From Tenodera sinensis (lineage: Eukaryota; Arthropoda; Insecta; Mantodea; Mantidae): a stretch of 64,000 nt of DNA. The position numbers and the translations under genes were made by a program. The DNA is taken from positions 113,727,735 to 113,791,734 of the forward strand of contig CM060963.1 of NCBI GenBank assembly GCA_030765045.1, read 5' to 3'. Positions 35,913 to 47,267 of the stretch are shown here, piece after piece; position 1 is the first letter of the stretch; every line of letters begins with the position of its first letter. The notes below the pieces were generated by a model. It did not search any database and had not been told where the DNA came from. It saw only the letters and a list, made by a program, of their open reading frames with translations.

Positions 35913-38900
35913 TTCTGTGGAAAGTACATTTACTTCAGTAAAGGTTGAGATAATCATTGCATTTTTTGTTGTTGGCCATTTTCCCATCCATGTGATATTG
36001 ACACTTCTGAGCTGGTGGCAGTCATCCCTTTGTTAAGTAGCCCATTGTTGCATATTTTATGTTCTACATGTTGAGGGCTATGTAACAACCTCCATGAAAT
36101 GCAAGGCACACAGATCTGTAGCATGTGCTAAGAAGTCATTAATGGAGGAACAAAAATTTGAGAAGTTTTAAGGGCCCTTGGAATACATGAGGCAACACTG
36201 AGAAATAGAATGTAGATTGTGTATTTGGTCCCCTGAAAATGTTTTAAAATACTCATGAAAATAAATTGGCAAAACACCTAATGAAATCAGCTAAATTATT
36301 CTATCGCTGTAACCCACAGAGCTGCATAGATTGGCTCATGAACTTTCAAGGGCAGTCAACATAACCCATCAACTTCACAACTAGATTAGCTGGAAAAGAT
36401 TGGCCATCTCTTTCTAGAAAAAGACATTCAGAAAACCAGAGGAAATCAGCATAAATAGAATATTAGCTAGGCTGCTATCATTTGTTACGGGTGTGTATGT
36501 TTCTCTAATATTTATTTATCTTCATCAAAGAATGTCCCCTAATCTAATTAGAGGTGGACCTTAAGGGGCTACTTGTGGCTGTTTTAAATGGAGTAATGAA
36601 CTTCTTTTAGAACAGCTTCAGCATTTTGCAAAGCGTGTAAAAGATGATCCAATTTAGCTAATCCTTGATAACCATGGCAATTGTAACATTTATAATTTCT
36701 GCAAAAATATGGGAGCATTATAGCAGGCATGGACACGAGAGGAGAGGTAGCGATTTAACTTGTCTTATCCACTTGCCGAGTGATAAAGTTGTTTGGATAC
36801 AACACTTGCAGTAGTGGGTTCATTCCACTTGTGCAATAGTAATAATTTCTATGCTGTTATTAACTATTTTGTTTATATTAAACATATTTTGCACACAATA
36901 ATCATTACAGCCACCTACTGTGGTTAGGCAAATTACATCATCTTGAAGTTTATAACCCTCCTTTATCTTATCCTTACACTGCCCTAAGATTAACATACTA
37001 AATTGTTTCTCTTCCACAATAAACAAAACAGTAAAGTTCCATTACATTTAGCCTTAAAAATATTTTAAAACTATTTGATCAACACAATAAATTCTTTGGT
37101 TTTAAACGTAATATTATGCTCAAATTTTGAAACACAAGATACAATAGTTTATATTACATAAACTAATAAAAAACTATACCATTAAAAAGTAGTCTCTTTT
37201 ATATGTTTACAAATACAAGTATTCAGAAAGTATCTTTTATAATTGTAAATAAACACCTGTAAGATCACCAAAATTTGATTTATGCTTCTGATCAAAGTGG
37301 CATTTGATATTGTAACACTTTATATTTGCAAATTGAAATTCACATATTAAACATCAAACTTTCCTGTTTTTGTAACTCAACAATTCTCTCCACTACTCTT
37401 CACAAGACAGTCATACTCGCCACTGAATGAGGCATGTTGGAACCTGAACAGCAAGTTAGGGGAGGCTTGGCAGGTGGAGTGAGGCAAGAACGTGTTTCAG
37501 TGGAGTGGCACAGTCGAGCCGATTTTGCCCATGCCTGCATTATAATAATGACTCCACAACAAACTCCAAACTTTAGACCTATCCTTTTTTAACACCCTGA
37601 GAGCAGAATTTAAATATGGTGTGATTTATATATATATGAAGAAGTAGATGAAAAGAGGTCTTCATACAATATAGAAGAACTCAAGGCATTTGTGAAAGTG
37701 GCTGCAATGGAAAAGGCAATTTTGGGCTACATTTTAGGAGAATGTGCTTTTAATTCTGATATATTTAGCACCAGTGATTTTGTGCCATCAGTTTACTTTA
37801 GACAGATACCACTAGGAGATGAGTCACTTGTTAGAGATCTGGAATTGTCCATGAAAGTAATAATGGAAAAGAAAAAAGCACGATTGTCAGGTAGAATAAA
37901 TTCTTGATCCATCAAATGCATTCAATTATTGCTATTATCAAAAGCAACTCAGCAAACTCAGAAAATATTAAAGTTAATGATATTTCTCCAATTCCAAAAC
38001 CTGTGTATAAACAGCTATACCAAAAACTAAGTTAAAACTGAAGCTAAAAGATTACAAATGCTGTTAAAGGCCATTGAAGTGAAGAAAAAGAAAGGAAGTG
38101 GCTGAATAACACATGACTGTGAAAATAAAATCAAGAAAGAGACAACTCTGATTTGATGAGAGAAGCAGTGGACAATAAGAACCCTGAATTAAGTGGAAAT
38201 GTGGGTTCAACTTGTGGGGAGTTTGGTTATGGTGGTGAGTTATGGTAGAAAGTGTAATTTCTAGTAACAAGTCATTCTCAACACAGGATTGGGACATGCC
38301 AATGAACTATAAATGTCTGCTATTAAAATGAAATGTCTGCCTTATTTTTTTAAAACAAATTGTAACTTTTATTCTAAGAAACACATTTTGATGTTTAAAA
38401 ATTACATTGACTAAATTTATATGCATATATTACTGTTTTCACATTTTTGCAATGTATAAACATTATTTAAGCAAGGATTGTTATATTTTATTGCACTTGT
38501 GTAACATTGCCCCATAGGAAGAGTAATAACGTGCATTGTGTCTATTATAAATTAGGCTTCCTTACAGTAAATTTTTTACTACAATGTAACATGACCTAGA
38601 TGCATTGGACAGTTTGAGATAGGGCTTAAAAGTCTCACATCTAATAACATAGCCTATGTAAATATTTTTCTTTAGGTGCAAGCAGATCTCCCATCATCCT
38701 TAAGTATAGTTTTGCTTTGTTAAAAAAATTGCTTTTACTCTTATGTTCCTACACATGTGACAAAAAATATAAAAAAAATCTCATGTGCTCACCTGTGCTA
38801 GTTTTTTATTATTATTATTTTAAAATCTTGCATGCACAATTAAACCTACTCTCACATTTTACAAGTAAAATATTTAAAGTTTTGATTATTCTGAGCCAAT

Positions 38901-39752
38901 ATTTCCTGTTCACTAGTTCTATTTTGAAATATTAAGTTATGGATCTAATGTCCATTAATAAAAAATGTTAATTAACCCTTAATTTGTGACGCTCGCTGTG
39001 AAACATTTAACTTCAGCCTAGAACAGTGTTAGCTGACTCTCACTCTCTGACCAAGCATGTAGCAATGAAGAAATAGGGTAGAGAGTAACATTGTTTCATT
39101 TGAAATTCCAGATATTAGACTATTCATAACACTAGTAATAAAATTCAACAGTATTGGATTATAATTTACTTATTCCTTTCAGGAAACATGCCAATGACAT
39201 AATGCAGAGTATTAGCAAGTCTTAAAATCAATATGTATAAAGAAATTTTGCTTTAATACGAATTGCAATATTATTCAGTAAAGATAAATATATCCTTACC
39301 ACATTTTTATACAAATGTGAAATGGACTTATATAAGACTGTTTCCATATTAATTTATTCTTAACTAAAAGCAATTATTTTATAATCAAAATAAAGTACAT
39401 AACAGTGACAAGCAGATTTTCTCTTTTGCCAATGTACTCCTCCTTTCTCCCTTTTATAATCATTCCCTCCTCCAAATACCGGGGCTGTTACACTTTCAGC
39501 ATGTATCTAGGAAAGTGGAATTATAATAAATTCCTAACTTGCATAATCATGGTAACTCAGTCTAGAACTACCAGAGGAGTCTATTTGGATTAAATTTCTT
39601 TAATGTCTGTTCATGCTTAATCTAAATTATATTGCAGTATGCATATATCAACTGTAACATTATGTTATGGCTATCACTTTCATTGACATCTATTATACAT
39701 TGATCTTAAAACTATACTACATTATTTTCACCATTCTCGGTAAAATTCTTAC

Positions 39753-39821
39753 TTCGATGACTTTTGTACAATGTCTGAAGTGGTACATGAAGCAACTCCA
39801 CCAGTTGTGGAAAGTTTGGTT
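39753..39821 (-). CDS. Internal coding exon of the unrecognised spliced gene
   Basis: 69 bp on the minus strand between a strong acceptor (TTTTATTTCAG) and donor GAA/GTAAGAAT. With the last base of the previous exon it reads EPNFPQLVELLHVPLQTLYK then SHR, and ends one base into a codon. Both ends are phase 1, matching its neighbours. It is short, but the splice signals are good and the reading is uninterrupted. Function unknown. Confidence 0.7.
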
Positions 39822-40199
39822 CTGAAATAAAAGCATAAAAGCAATCATTTTTTCAGAAAATGCTATCAAGCTGAAATGCGTGTGCCTTACTAACATTTGT
39901 CATAGCACTAATGATGTGCAAACTAAAATGCACAGATGCTCCAGACTACTTTCAATGTCAAAATTATTAATTCAGATTTTTGTGGCTCAAACTGCCATTT
40001 CACTACGTTTTAAATATTCTGACACTTCCTCTACCAGTTACAAATTTCTAGGTATACCCTAAATATTGGTATTAATTAAAAAATCTGTTATGGTCACAAG
40101 ACTTTCTTTAGCCACTATCTTTATTCTTTTATGGCTTCCACAAACTATTCTTAAAAAGCTTATTCTTGTATCTACTTCAAGTTAATTGCATTAAATAGT

Positions 40200-40560
40200 T
40201 TCATTATACATTTTGTTATAGGTACAAAGGGGAGGGCAAGTCAAATACTTTCAAGCATGTTGCTACATGCTGGCCTTGAAATTTGTTATTGTGAAGTAAC
40301 ATTGTAAGATACAACTGAATACCAACAGCACTTAAAAACATAGTTTGTCTTGTAAATATTTTAAATGTATGGTATTTTAATCAAAGTTGTACAGAGCAAA
40401 TTTTGAGAAAAACAAAATGTTTTGGAAACTTCTTTTATGTAAGAACAGTTCAGGGGGAAGTATTTTGATTTTGTGTCACACCTATAAAAGATACTAAACT
40501 TAAACACACAGTTTGGTGTTTAACAATTACGAAATATTCATTATATTATAATATTTCTAT
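40200..40560 (+). repeat. Dispersed repeat related to 20240-20900
   Basis: Shares ATAGGTACAAAGGGGAGG-like and ACTAAACTTAAACAC blocks with the repeats at 20240 and 41890. Non-coding. Confidence 0.4.
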
Positions 40561-40790
40561 TGCTAGACCATCAACAGTTTCAGTTTTTACATATTACTTA
40601 ACTGACAACATCTTTTAGTTAAGCTGTGTGTAGGTGCAACACATAGATGGTTCTTTTTAAATTTATTTTGTGTTAATTAAGGAAATTGAAGCTATTAACA
40701 GTGAAGCAACAAGATTCTAAAGTAAGAACAAATTAGAAACTAAAAACTTCACTTATCTTAGTAATGTTGCAAGTTATTTTTTCAAAAATT

Positions 40791-40824
40791 GACTCGAGTT
40801 TCAAGTTGACTCCAACTCATTCTC
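40791..40824 (-). ncRNA. Hammerhead-like motif in the Penelope 3' region
   Basis: On the minus strand ATGAGTTGGAGTCAACTTGAAAC is followed by TCGAGTC. AGTTG and CAACT form a stem with a GAGT loop, next to GAAAC and a self-complementary ACTCGAGT. Penelope-like elements are known to carry short hammerhead ribozymes with a tiny stem III. The CUGANGA core is not intact here (reads GAGAATGA) and two extra T precede GAAA, so it is probably decayed. Confidence 0.35.
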
Positions 40825-40909
40825 AAAGCTATACAAACAAATTTGTTACCAAAGCTACAATCCTTCATTTTTTTCTGAAAACAAAAAAACATAGATACTG
40901 ATATTCATT

Positions 40910-41523
40910 TTAATTACCAATCTCTGAAAACAAAAATTTATAAATACAATCTATAGAAGGTAATTCAAAGTTCATAACACGGTTCGTGTTTTTTAAAATA
41001 AACATTTTTTCCCAAAGCATTAAATCTATAGGTCCACTTAATTGTTTTAATAATTTAACTTCTGGATTAATTTCATGATTAAATGACCAAAAACGATCTG
41101 CCACAGCTGATTTATCAGTTTGTCTATATTTAATATTTCTAAAATGCTCTTTTATTCTGGTTTCTAAATGACGTTTAGTTTTATCAATATAAATCTTATC
41201 ACAATCTAAACAGCTAAATTGATAAATGCCAGATTTTTTATAATTTGGTATTTTATCTTTTTTAGAAACATTTAATAAATTTTGTATATTAAATTTATTT
41301 TGAGGGACCAAATTTATTCCATATTCTTTAAAAATTTTTGTAAATTTTTTATTGTCCCATGGATGGTAAGTAAACTTTTTAAAAATACAATTATCTTTTA
41401 TTTTTTTGAGGGTAGAAACTTCTTTAATAGCTTCTTGATACTTAAATTTTTCAATCTTTTTATGTATAAAATCTGTATTAAAACCATTAATTACTGCAGT
41501 GTTAATAATGTGTTTATAATCTG
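40910..41523 (-). pseudogene. Penelope-like element C-terminus with GIY-YIG endonuclease
   Basis: The frame is open without a stop from the inner edge of the right inverted-repeat arm (41523) to 40910, about 204 residues. It reads through FTYHPWDNKKF into KKSGIYQFSCLDCDKIYI, DKTKRHLETRIKEH and FNHEINPEVKLLKQ. These are the linker and GIY-YIG nuclease of Penelope-like elements. The second Y-G of the motif reads IYIDKT, so the usual Gly is Asp. The RT domain is missing because the copy is cut exactly at the inverted repeat. Confidence 0.82.
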
Positions 41524-41591
41524 TGCAACATTACTAAGATAAGTGAAGTTTTTAGTTTCTAATTTGTTCTTACTTTAGAATTTATTTTGTA

Positions 41592-41634
41592 ATGCTAATG
41601 GTTTCATTGCCAGATGCAAGGCACTAGAAAACAA
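41592..41634 (+). repeat. 43-bp LINE 3'-end micro-insertion with 16-bp target duplication
   Basis: TAGAATTTATTTTGTA occurs at 41576-41591 and 41635-41650. The 43 bp between contain TTCATTGCCAGATGCAAGG, which matches the very 3' end of the LINE fragment at 16870-16910 on the other strand. It is an extreme 5' truncation of that LINE. Confidence 0.88.
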
Positions 41635-41639
41635 TAGAA

Positions 41640-41960
41640 TTTATTTTGTATGTTCAGTGGGCCTGTAAGCAGACATTTGTGTTGAAATTTTGATGTCAAA
41701 TTTTTGGGTGGAATACAATACCTGCTCTTTAATATTCTAGGTAGATGGTATTGTAAAAGCCCATTCTCTCCATATTAAATTATGCATAATACATTTTTGT
41801 CTGGAAGTAATTTCAAATTAAATAAGTACCCAATGATATACAACAAGAAAAATGTTTAAATATATATCAGAAGCATGAAGAAATAAAAACCACCCGTTGC
41901 AAAGCAAAAGGGGAGCAGAGGGGATCAGATACTTTCAATCGCCTTCTTTCATATGATACC
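41640..41960 (+). repeat. Dispersed repeat related to 20240-20900
   Basis: Shares the TTTTTGGGTGGAATACAATAC block (41704-41724) with 20858-20878 and AAGGGGAG-type blocks near 41910. Non-coding. Confidence 0.4.
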
Positions 41961-42149
41961 CTTACTTTTCAAACATTAAGCATGAAATATTTTGAAAATG
42001 GTTAATGCTAATAAAAAATTATTTGATACTGTATGACAATCAGCTCTGCATTTTTCCTCAAGTAAGAATATGTCATATCTTACACAAAATTCACACAGAC
42101 TTGACCTTATTCCCATAAATTCAAAAATATACATTTAATTAAAAACTAA

Positions 42150-42462
42150 CTAAACAAACCCCTAGTGCAACGGCCCTGGCAGGCCAAGGCTTACTGCCTG
42201 GCTGCTGCATCCCCTACCTCTGCCCATTAAGGGTGTCATGAACATGATGCAGTACTGGAGGGTGGGACGTAGTCAGTGCCCCGAGCCCTCCCAGCCAGTT
42301 ATGCAGCCTTCGAAAACTGGGGTCGCTACTTCTTTATCAAGTAGCTCCTCAATTGGCTCCTCTGGGACCTAATGAGGCTGAGACCTAATGTGCCAGACTG
42401 ATACCGGAAATTGAACCTGGGTTCTCCGCACCAGAGACACCACTGTGCTACGGAGGCAGTAC
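42150..42462 (-). repeat. SINE family 2, copy 2
   Basis: The reverse complement begins near 42462 with CCTCCGTAGCACAGTGGTGTC and a B-box-like GGTTCAATTTCC, and continues with the body seen at 35582-35912 (for example GAGGAGCTACTTGATAAAGA). More diverged than copy 1; no target duplication found. Confidence 0.75.
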
Positions 42463-42615
42463 ATTTCATTAATCACGTTAAATATCTCAAACATGGGTAT
42501 TTTAATCAAAACTTTTGGAACTGCATGCATATGTATAACATAAATTTTTTGGTGTGTGAGTACGTGCGTGCGTGCATGTCGTGTTGGTAAGTCGTAAGAC
42601 TTTTTTTTTTTCATT

Positions 42616-42649
42616 CTGACGAAGGCCATGGAGTTTAGAATGGCCGAAA
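42616..42649 (+). ncRNA. Hammerhead-like core with perfect stem II
   Basis: CTGACGA (42616-42622) fits the CUGANGA core. GGCCAT (42624-42629) and ATGGCC (42640-42645) form a perfect 6-bp stem, followed at once by GAAA (42646-42649). Spacing matches core-stem II-GAAA of a hammerhead ribozyme. I could not find a clear stem III with cleavage site downstream. It may be a Penelope- or retrozyme-derived remnant. Confidence 0.4.
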
Positions 42650-42779
42650 GCTCAATATTTTTAAACCTCACACGGCTGATCGCCCGTGAAACTGTAATAA
42701 ATAATGTGCGCCGTGAAAGCTTTAAATCTTACACAAGTCGTAAGAAGATTCAACAGGCATTGCAAGTGATTGTAACATC

Positions 42780-43130
42780 ATAATGAGAGACAAAGGAAGT
42801 GAAGAAAGACATTGTAAGGACTAAGCAAGGTTATTAGAAGAACAGTTGTGAGTTGTGATAGCCCAAAAGACTGTAGAACAGGCCTGACAAACCTTACTCT
42901 GAAGGTACGAACAGAATAGCCCCTCCCATCCTTAACTGCAGTAGTTTACATACACAAGCATTAGGAACCAGTTTTCCCTTTATTTTTCCACCCTCATGGT
43001 CACAAAGGGAGGGAAAATAAGGGAATGTCTTCAGACTTGGTGAGCCCAGTTCATCAGGCCTGTTGTAGACTGTGTTAATGAGAAGGAAACTGTATTTGTG
43101 GTAAAATTTTAGACGATAATAAAGTAATAG
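42780..43130 (+). repeat. Gypsy leader/LTR fragment interrupted by a hAT-like element
   Basis: 42780-42878 and 43063-43130 match the reverse complement of 45050-45230, for example TAGCCCAAAAGACTGTAGA and TTTGTGGTAAAATTTTAGA. The two pieces are contiguous in the other copy, so 42879-43062 is an insertion. Confidence 0.7.
42879..43062. mobile_element. Short hAT-like non-autonomous element
   Basis: 184 bp beginning CAGGCCTGACAAAC and ending, reversed, CAGGCCTGATGAAC. The flanks CTGTAGAA and TTGTAGAC agree at 6 of 8 positions, as expected for a slightly decayed 8-bp hAT target duplication. An interrupted relative at 45050-45230 supports the boundaries. No coding capacity. Confidence 0.7.
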
Positions 43131-43599
43131 AAAAGTAACCAGACTGATTTTGTCATTTTGTTACAATACAGCTGAACCTGCTTTATATGTAATCCAGTTC
43201 TACATAATTTACATTTAAACTTAAATTTTTGTAGGTTCTGGCAAAATATAATTTGGAAACGTGTTAATAAAACCTTATTTATAAATAATTTGCAGTTATA
43301 CGTATAAAATTTCAGTGAAATAAAGCTGAGTTTTACGTAATTATAATGAGCATACGCCATCTTAAAAGAAGCTCAAGGCATATTTTCCTTGACAAAGACC
43401 CAACCTAAGCAGGAGGTGGCTTTTGGCATGACAATATCATAGCAACAAACCAGAAGTAAACAAACATTTTTGGTATCTAGTGTTTACTCTTGAACAGTGG
43501 TTTTGTCTTTCAATTCTCAGCTGCTTTTAATTAGCCACAGAGAACAGAAAAAGAAAATGGTTCACACTAGATCAGTAAGTAAAATTCATACAAGAGGCA

Positions 43600-45240
43600 G
43601 AACTTTGTTGTGTGCTGAGCCTGACGTCATATTGCGGCCTTCTCAATGCTGGTTGCCTCGACCAGCACCATCAGTTGCCTAGATGATCCTGATGTAACAC
43701 CAACATCTTCTCTCAGGGCAGCCCTTGGGTGCAGTAGACTTTGCCATCATATCACTTCTTTAGGTGGCACAGTCCTTGGCAATATTGTTGGGTAGTACCC
43801 CTTGATTCAGTGTAGGGCGATGTTTGCCATCCTGCTTGAAATCTCTGTGGTGGTAACCTTGCCAATTGTGATGAGACTTTCTCCTGTTGACCTTCATCCA
43901 GATGTGTTGGTGTGTCATCCTGTGTACAACTTGAGAATGACTAATGGGGTTCCATTACCGATGACCTACAAGGTGCACCTTCTCAGCCACCTTGCTCCTG
44001 GCAGGCCCAACTGCAACCTCCTCCAAGGTCATCCTGCCAACCTACAGATGCATGCTGGGGCTCTGGAGCTTATCTCGTCTTGTCCGACTCACAGTACCAT
44101 CCTACCAATGTTGACCGTTGCATCGTGACTCCTGAGGGCATCCAGTACTTGTATCACTTCTTTGGCCACCTTTGCAACAAACACCCACAAACTTACAACA
44201 TTCTGCACCCAAGTCAACTCCAGCCAGGGCTCCTTCTCCATAGGCAAGGGGTTGGCCAATGCCATCACTATCTGATAGGGCTACTCTGGTTTCCTTGACG
44301 GCAGGCCCTTTGCCACATCAGGTTGGACCATGGTCATGGCTGCACTCGTGTCCAGCAATATCTGGTACTGCTTCCCCTATATCCACCCCTCCATGATGAG
44401 GTTGTTGTCCTCCATTCTTCTATTCACCACAGTTGTCACCTGGTTGGATGGCTCTGACGGTTCCTCTATGTCTCATGCCAAGTCAGTTCATACTTGCTCC
44501 TAGACTTCCTCACTGGCAGTCCTTCACGACATGTTTTGGTTGGCAACATACCCAATACACTCCTCTAGGGGATTCTCGATGACGTCCCTGATCTGGCAAC
44601 CCTGTCTGCCCCTGGCATCCAGTTCCTTGAAGCCTCTGTCAACTCTTCCTTCCAGGGCACTAAGATGTTCCCCGACATCCACATGCTGGCAGACGTCTCC
44701 CACCTTTTCACTGAGTCCTTCTGTATCTTCCTTCACACTGAGCAGTTCCCTGTCAATCTTTATCTTGGACATTTGTCTTCATTTCTTCGTTTACACCCTT
44801 CATCTTTGCCTTGATCTTTTCCACAGTGGAATTCACTGTTGTTATTTCACTTTCCATCTTGTCCATGCCAGATTCCATTTTGTCCATTCTGGAGTTTATA
44901 TTATTCATTTCCATCATCATTTCTGCCTTCAACTTCTCCATGCCAGATGTCATTTCTAATTCCATATTCTTCATTAAGGCCAATAATTTTTCCAACATTA
45001 CCTCCTTTGTAGTTCTTATGTTGTACTTCTGACACCAGCGTGGCAAAGTGTTTGTTAATTTCCTATCACTTTATGTTCTAAAATTTTACCACAAACGCAG
45101 TTTTCTTCTCACCATTAACACGTCTACAGTCTTTTGGGCTATTACAAATTACCACTCATAACCTTGCTCAGTCCTTAGGGTGTCTTTCATCACTTCCTCT
45201 GTCTCTCATACCCTAATTACGATGTTACGATCACTTGAAA
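43600..45240 (-). pseudogene. Degenerate Ty3/gypsy gag-protease region
   Basis: Minus-strand frames 44753-45046 (PRWCQKYNIRTTKEVMLEKL then Met/Glu/Lys-rich coiled coil) and 44524-44772 (GLSEKVGDVCQHVDVGEHLS) form a broken gag. Downstream, near 44340-44400, YQILLDTSAAMTMV resembles a retroviral-type protease site with DTG changed to DTS. More broken pol-side sequence follows to about 43600. Many stops and shifts. It is unrelated at sequence level to the intact element at the left end. Confidence 0.65.
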
Positions 45241-45667
45241 CACTCGTTGAATCTTCTTCCGATGTACCAATATGACAAAAAAATACATGCACAACTGTCT
45301 CACGCACACTGACTGACTTATATTCATAATTCAACTCTAAAACTCACTTCTCTATTCTTGCCTCCTTATGTACACGGAATGATGTCACATGGACCTTTCT
45401 CGAGTTCCACGCACACACCGGAAATGATGCAGCTAGAAGTCTTGCAAATGTTCTAGAAACCCCTTTTGTTTCTGCCACTTCAATTTTTGATGGTCACATA
45501 CACACAGCAACTGCATGAGGCATCTGACCTTGAATGGCCCTGCCCACTCGCTGACACGGCATGCGGTGTGAAGTAACTTGGCCCCACCTGACTTTTGTCA
45601 AATGTCATTTACTATCAAATGTCATAGCTTACTTCATCTAATAAACCAAGGTGTCATAGCAGCTATG

Positions 45668-45806
45668 AATGTGATCTGCAAGAGGAAATGGACCGAGACC
45701 ACCTTCAAATATGCCTGGCCACTTCTAGCACCCCATCCATCAGTGAAACATATTGGAGAGCAAGAGGATTAATGACTTCATTGTCAGAAATCCAGCATTA
45801 GCTAAC
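45668..45806 (+). pseudogene. 5'-truncated 3' end of the RNase H-bearing LINE
   Basis: Nearly identical to 50328-50462, from TGTGATCTGCAAGAGG through CCAGCATTAGCTAACAACA. It is a separate short insertion just 100 bp upstream of a long copy of the same family. Confidence 0.85.
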
Positions 45807-46386
45807 AACAGATTGATACGTTCTTGAAAAGTACATTAAAGAGGGCAGTGGCTTCAAAGCATATTTTAAGTGCTTTACTGTGATAGATGCCATATACATA
45901 CATATATCGTGTTTACTCAGGGGTCTCCGTCTAGGGGATAAGTGAATGGTAACCACAAGGCACCCAAGCTGAGCAGAACATTACTTCCACATACTGGTGT
46001 TTTGCTCCTCACTGTAACTTTTCTATCTGACCTTACCTTAGTCATCTCTTGTTCTCTTCCGACCCCAATGCTATTAGGGTTCCTGAGGGCTAGGGAGTCT
46101 TTATTTTTCCAGCCTCTCCATTTCTCTAATTTCTCTATAAAACCTTAACCCCTAACATGCTGACCTGTCATGGCATGTAATACGTCCTTTGATTGGTAAT
46201 CAGAGGATATGGTCGGTGAATTTATTTTGATAACTCTCCCGGTCAGGTCGGTGAGACCCGTAAACCGACAGGTGTGGTCCTCCAGACATCCTGGGGGTTG
46301 TGAGAGAGCGATGTGACTGCCAAAACATAAAAATATGATGCTCTCTAAAAAGCGATTACATTTACTGCTAAGTCTCTTCAATATTT

Positions 46387-47075
46387 ATGAAATATGACTC
46401 AAGGAGTAAAATGTTCCGTAGTTCCATTCGGATCTCTGGGTGGGGACTACTTCTTGAGAACCAAAACATTATATTAATAGAAGATCTAACATCAGACTTC
46501 TACAATGACCAACTTAAATACTTCAATTTTACTGGATTTTTACTACACTTACTATCCAAAAATAGACAGATAAGTAGTGGAATGTTAGTTGGAGTCAAAA
46601 AGGATATTAAATCCTCCTTTAAAATTGTTAAAGAAATGGATAACATATATAAAAGCGAATTAATAAAGCTAAATTTTTGGGATAGCAAAACACATCTACA
46701 TTTATACAGTATTTACAATTTTCCCAGGAATGAACCAGATCTCTCACTTATTGACCAATTAAATAAAACAATTGTAATTGGAGATTTCAATGCCCATTCC
46801 AAAAGATGGGGTTATGAAAAAGTGGATTCCACAGGGAAGATAGTGGAAGAATTTTTGAATACCACAACTTTTGAACTGATTTATAGTAAAGAAGATCCCA
46901 CAACCTTCATACATTACTCTGGAGCAGGCAGTAACCCAGACCTCTTGTTAGCTACAACAGATATTGTTTCAAAAAATTAAAAAACAAGTTATAGAAGATC
47001 CAAGTTCTGGTCACAGATCAGTAATTGCTGATATAAAACTAGAGAATACAAATAACAGTCAAGGTCTTACGAATC
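46387..47075 (+). pseudogene. LINE APE-type endonuclease domain, frameshifted
   Basis: The frame 46387-46980 includes IVIGDFNAHSKRWGY and NPDLLLATT. The last block, SGHRSVIADI (from about 47000), lies in another frame. These are the conserved nuclease motifs that nick the target DNA. The N-terminal catalytic region is missing or altered. A single frameshift near 46975 separates the two parts. Confidence 0.8.
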
Positions 47076-47141
47076 TGTATTGGAACTTCAAAAAAGCAGA
47101 TTGGAACAAATATAAAACTGAATTAGAACATAAATTTAAAG

Positions 47142-47210
47142 AACAAACTCACAGCTGCATGACCAACCAGATCATATGAACAAAAATTTCTGTAAAGTCA
47201 TCCTAGAAAC

Positions 47211-47267
<57 letters not shown>

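Larger units (their letters stand above)
28691..39752 (-). other. Intron of the spliced gene
   Basis: An 11-kb intron filled with repeats listed separately. Stretches 28691-30689, 31185-31960, 34205-35572 and 35922-39752 show no gene. They contain short CTGT/CTAT repeats near 30430 and an unidentified 71-codon frame at 37692-37907 (begins MKVAAMEKAILGYILGECAF), which I cannot assign. Confidence 0.5.
40714..41581. repeat. 58-bp perfect inverted repeats bracketing a Penelope fragment
   Basis: 40714-40771 and 41524-41581 are exact reverse complements over 58 bp (arms begin ATTCTAAAGTAAGAAC). The 752 bp between them are a Penelope-like fragment on the minus strand. Perfect identity points to a recent event or recent conversion. 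The arms could fold into one long hairpin. Confidence 0.9.

Noticed and set aside
37692..37907. 71-codon plus frame as a gene
   Set aside because: No recognisable domain, splice partner or element context; left unassigned.
43802..45032. Plus-strand frames of 108 and 142 codons
   Set aside because: Shadows of the degenerate gypsy gag-protease on the minus strand.
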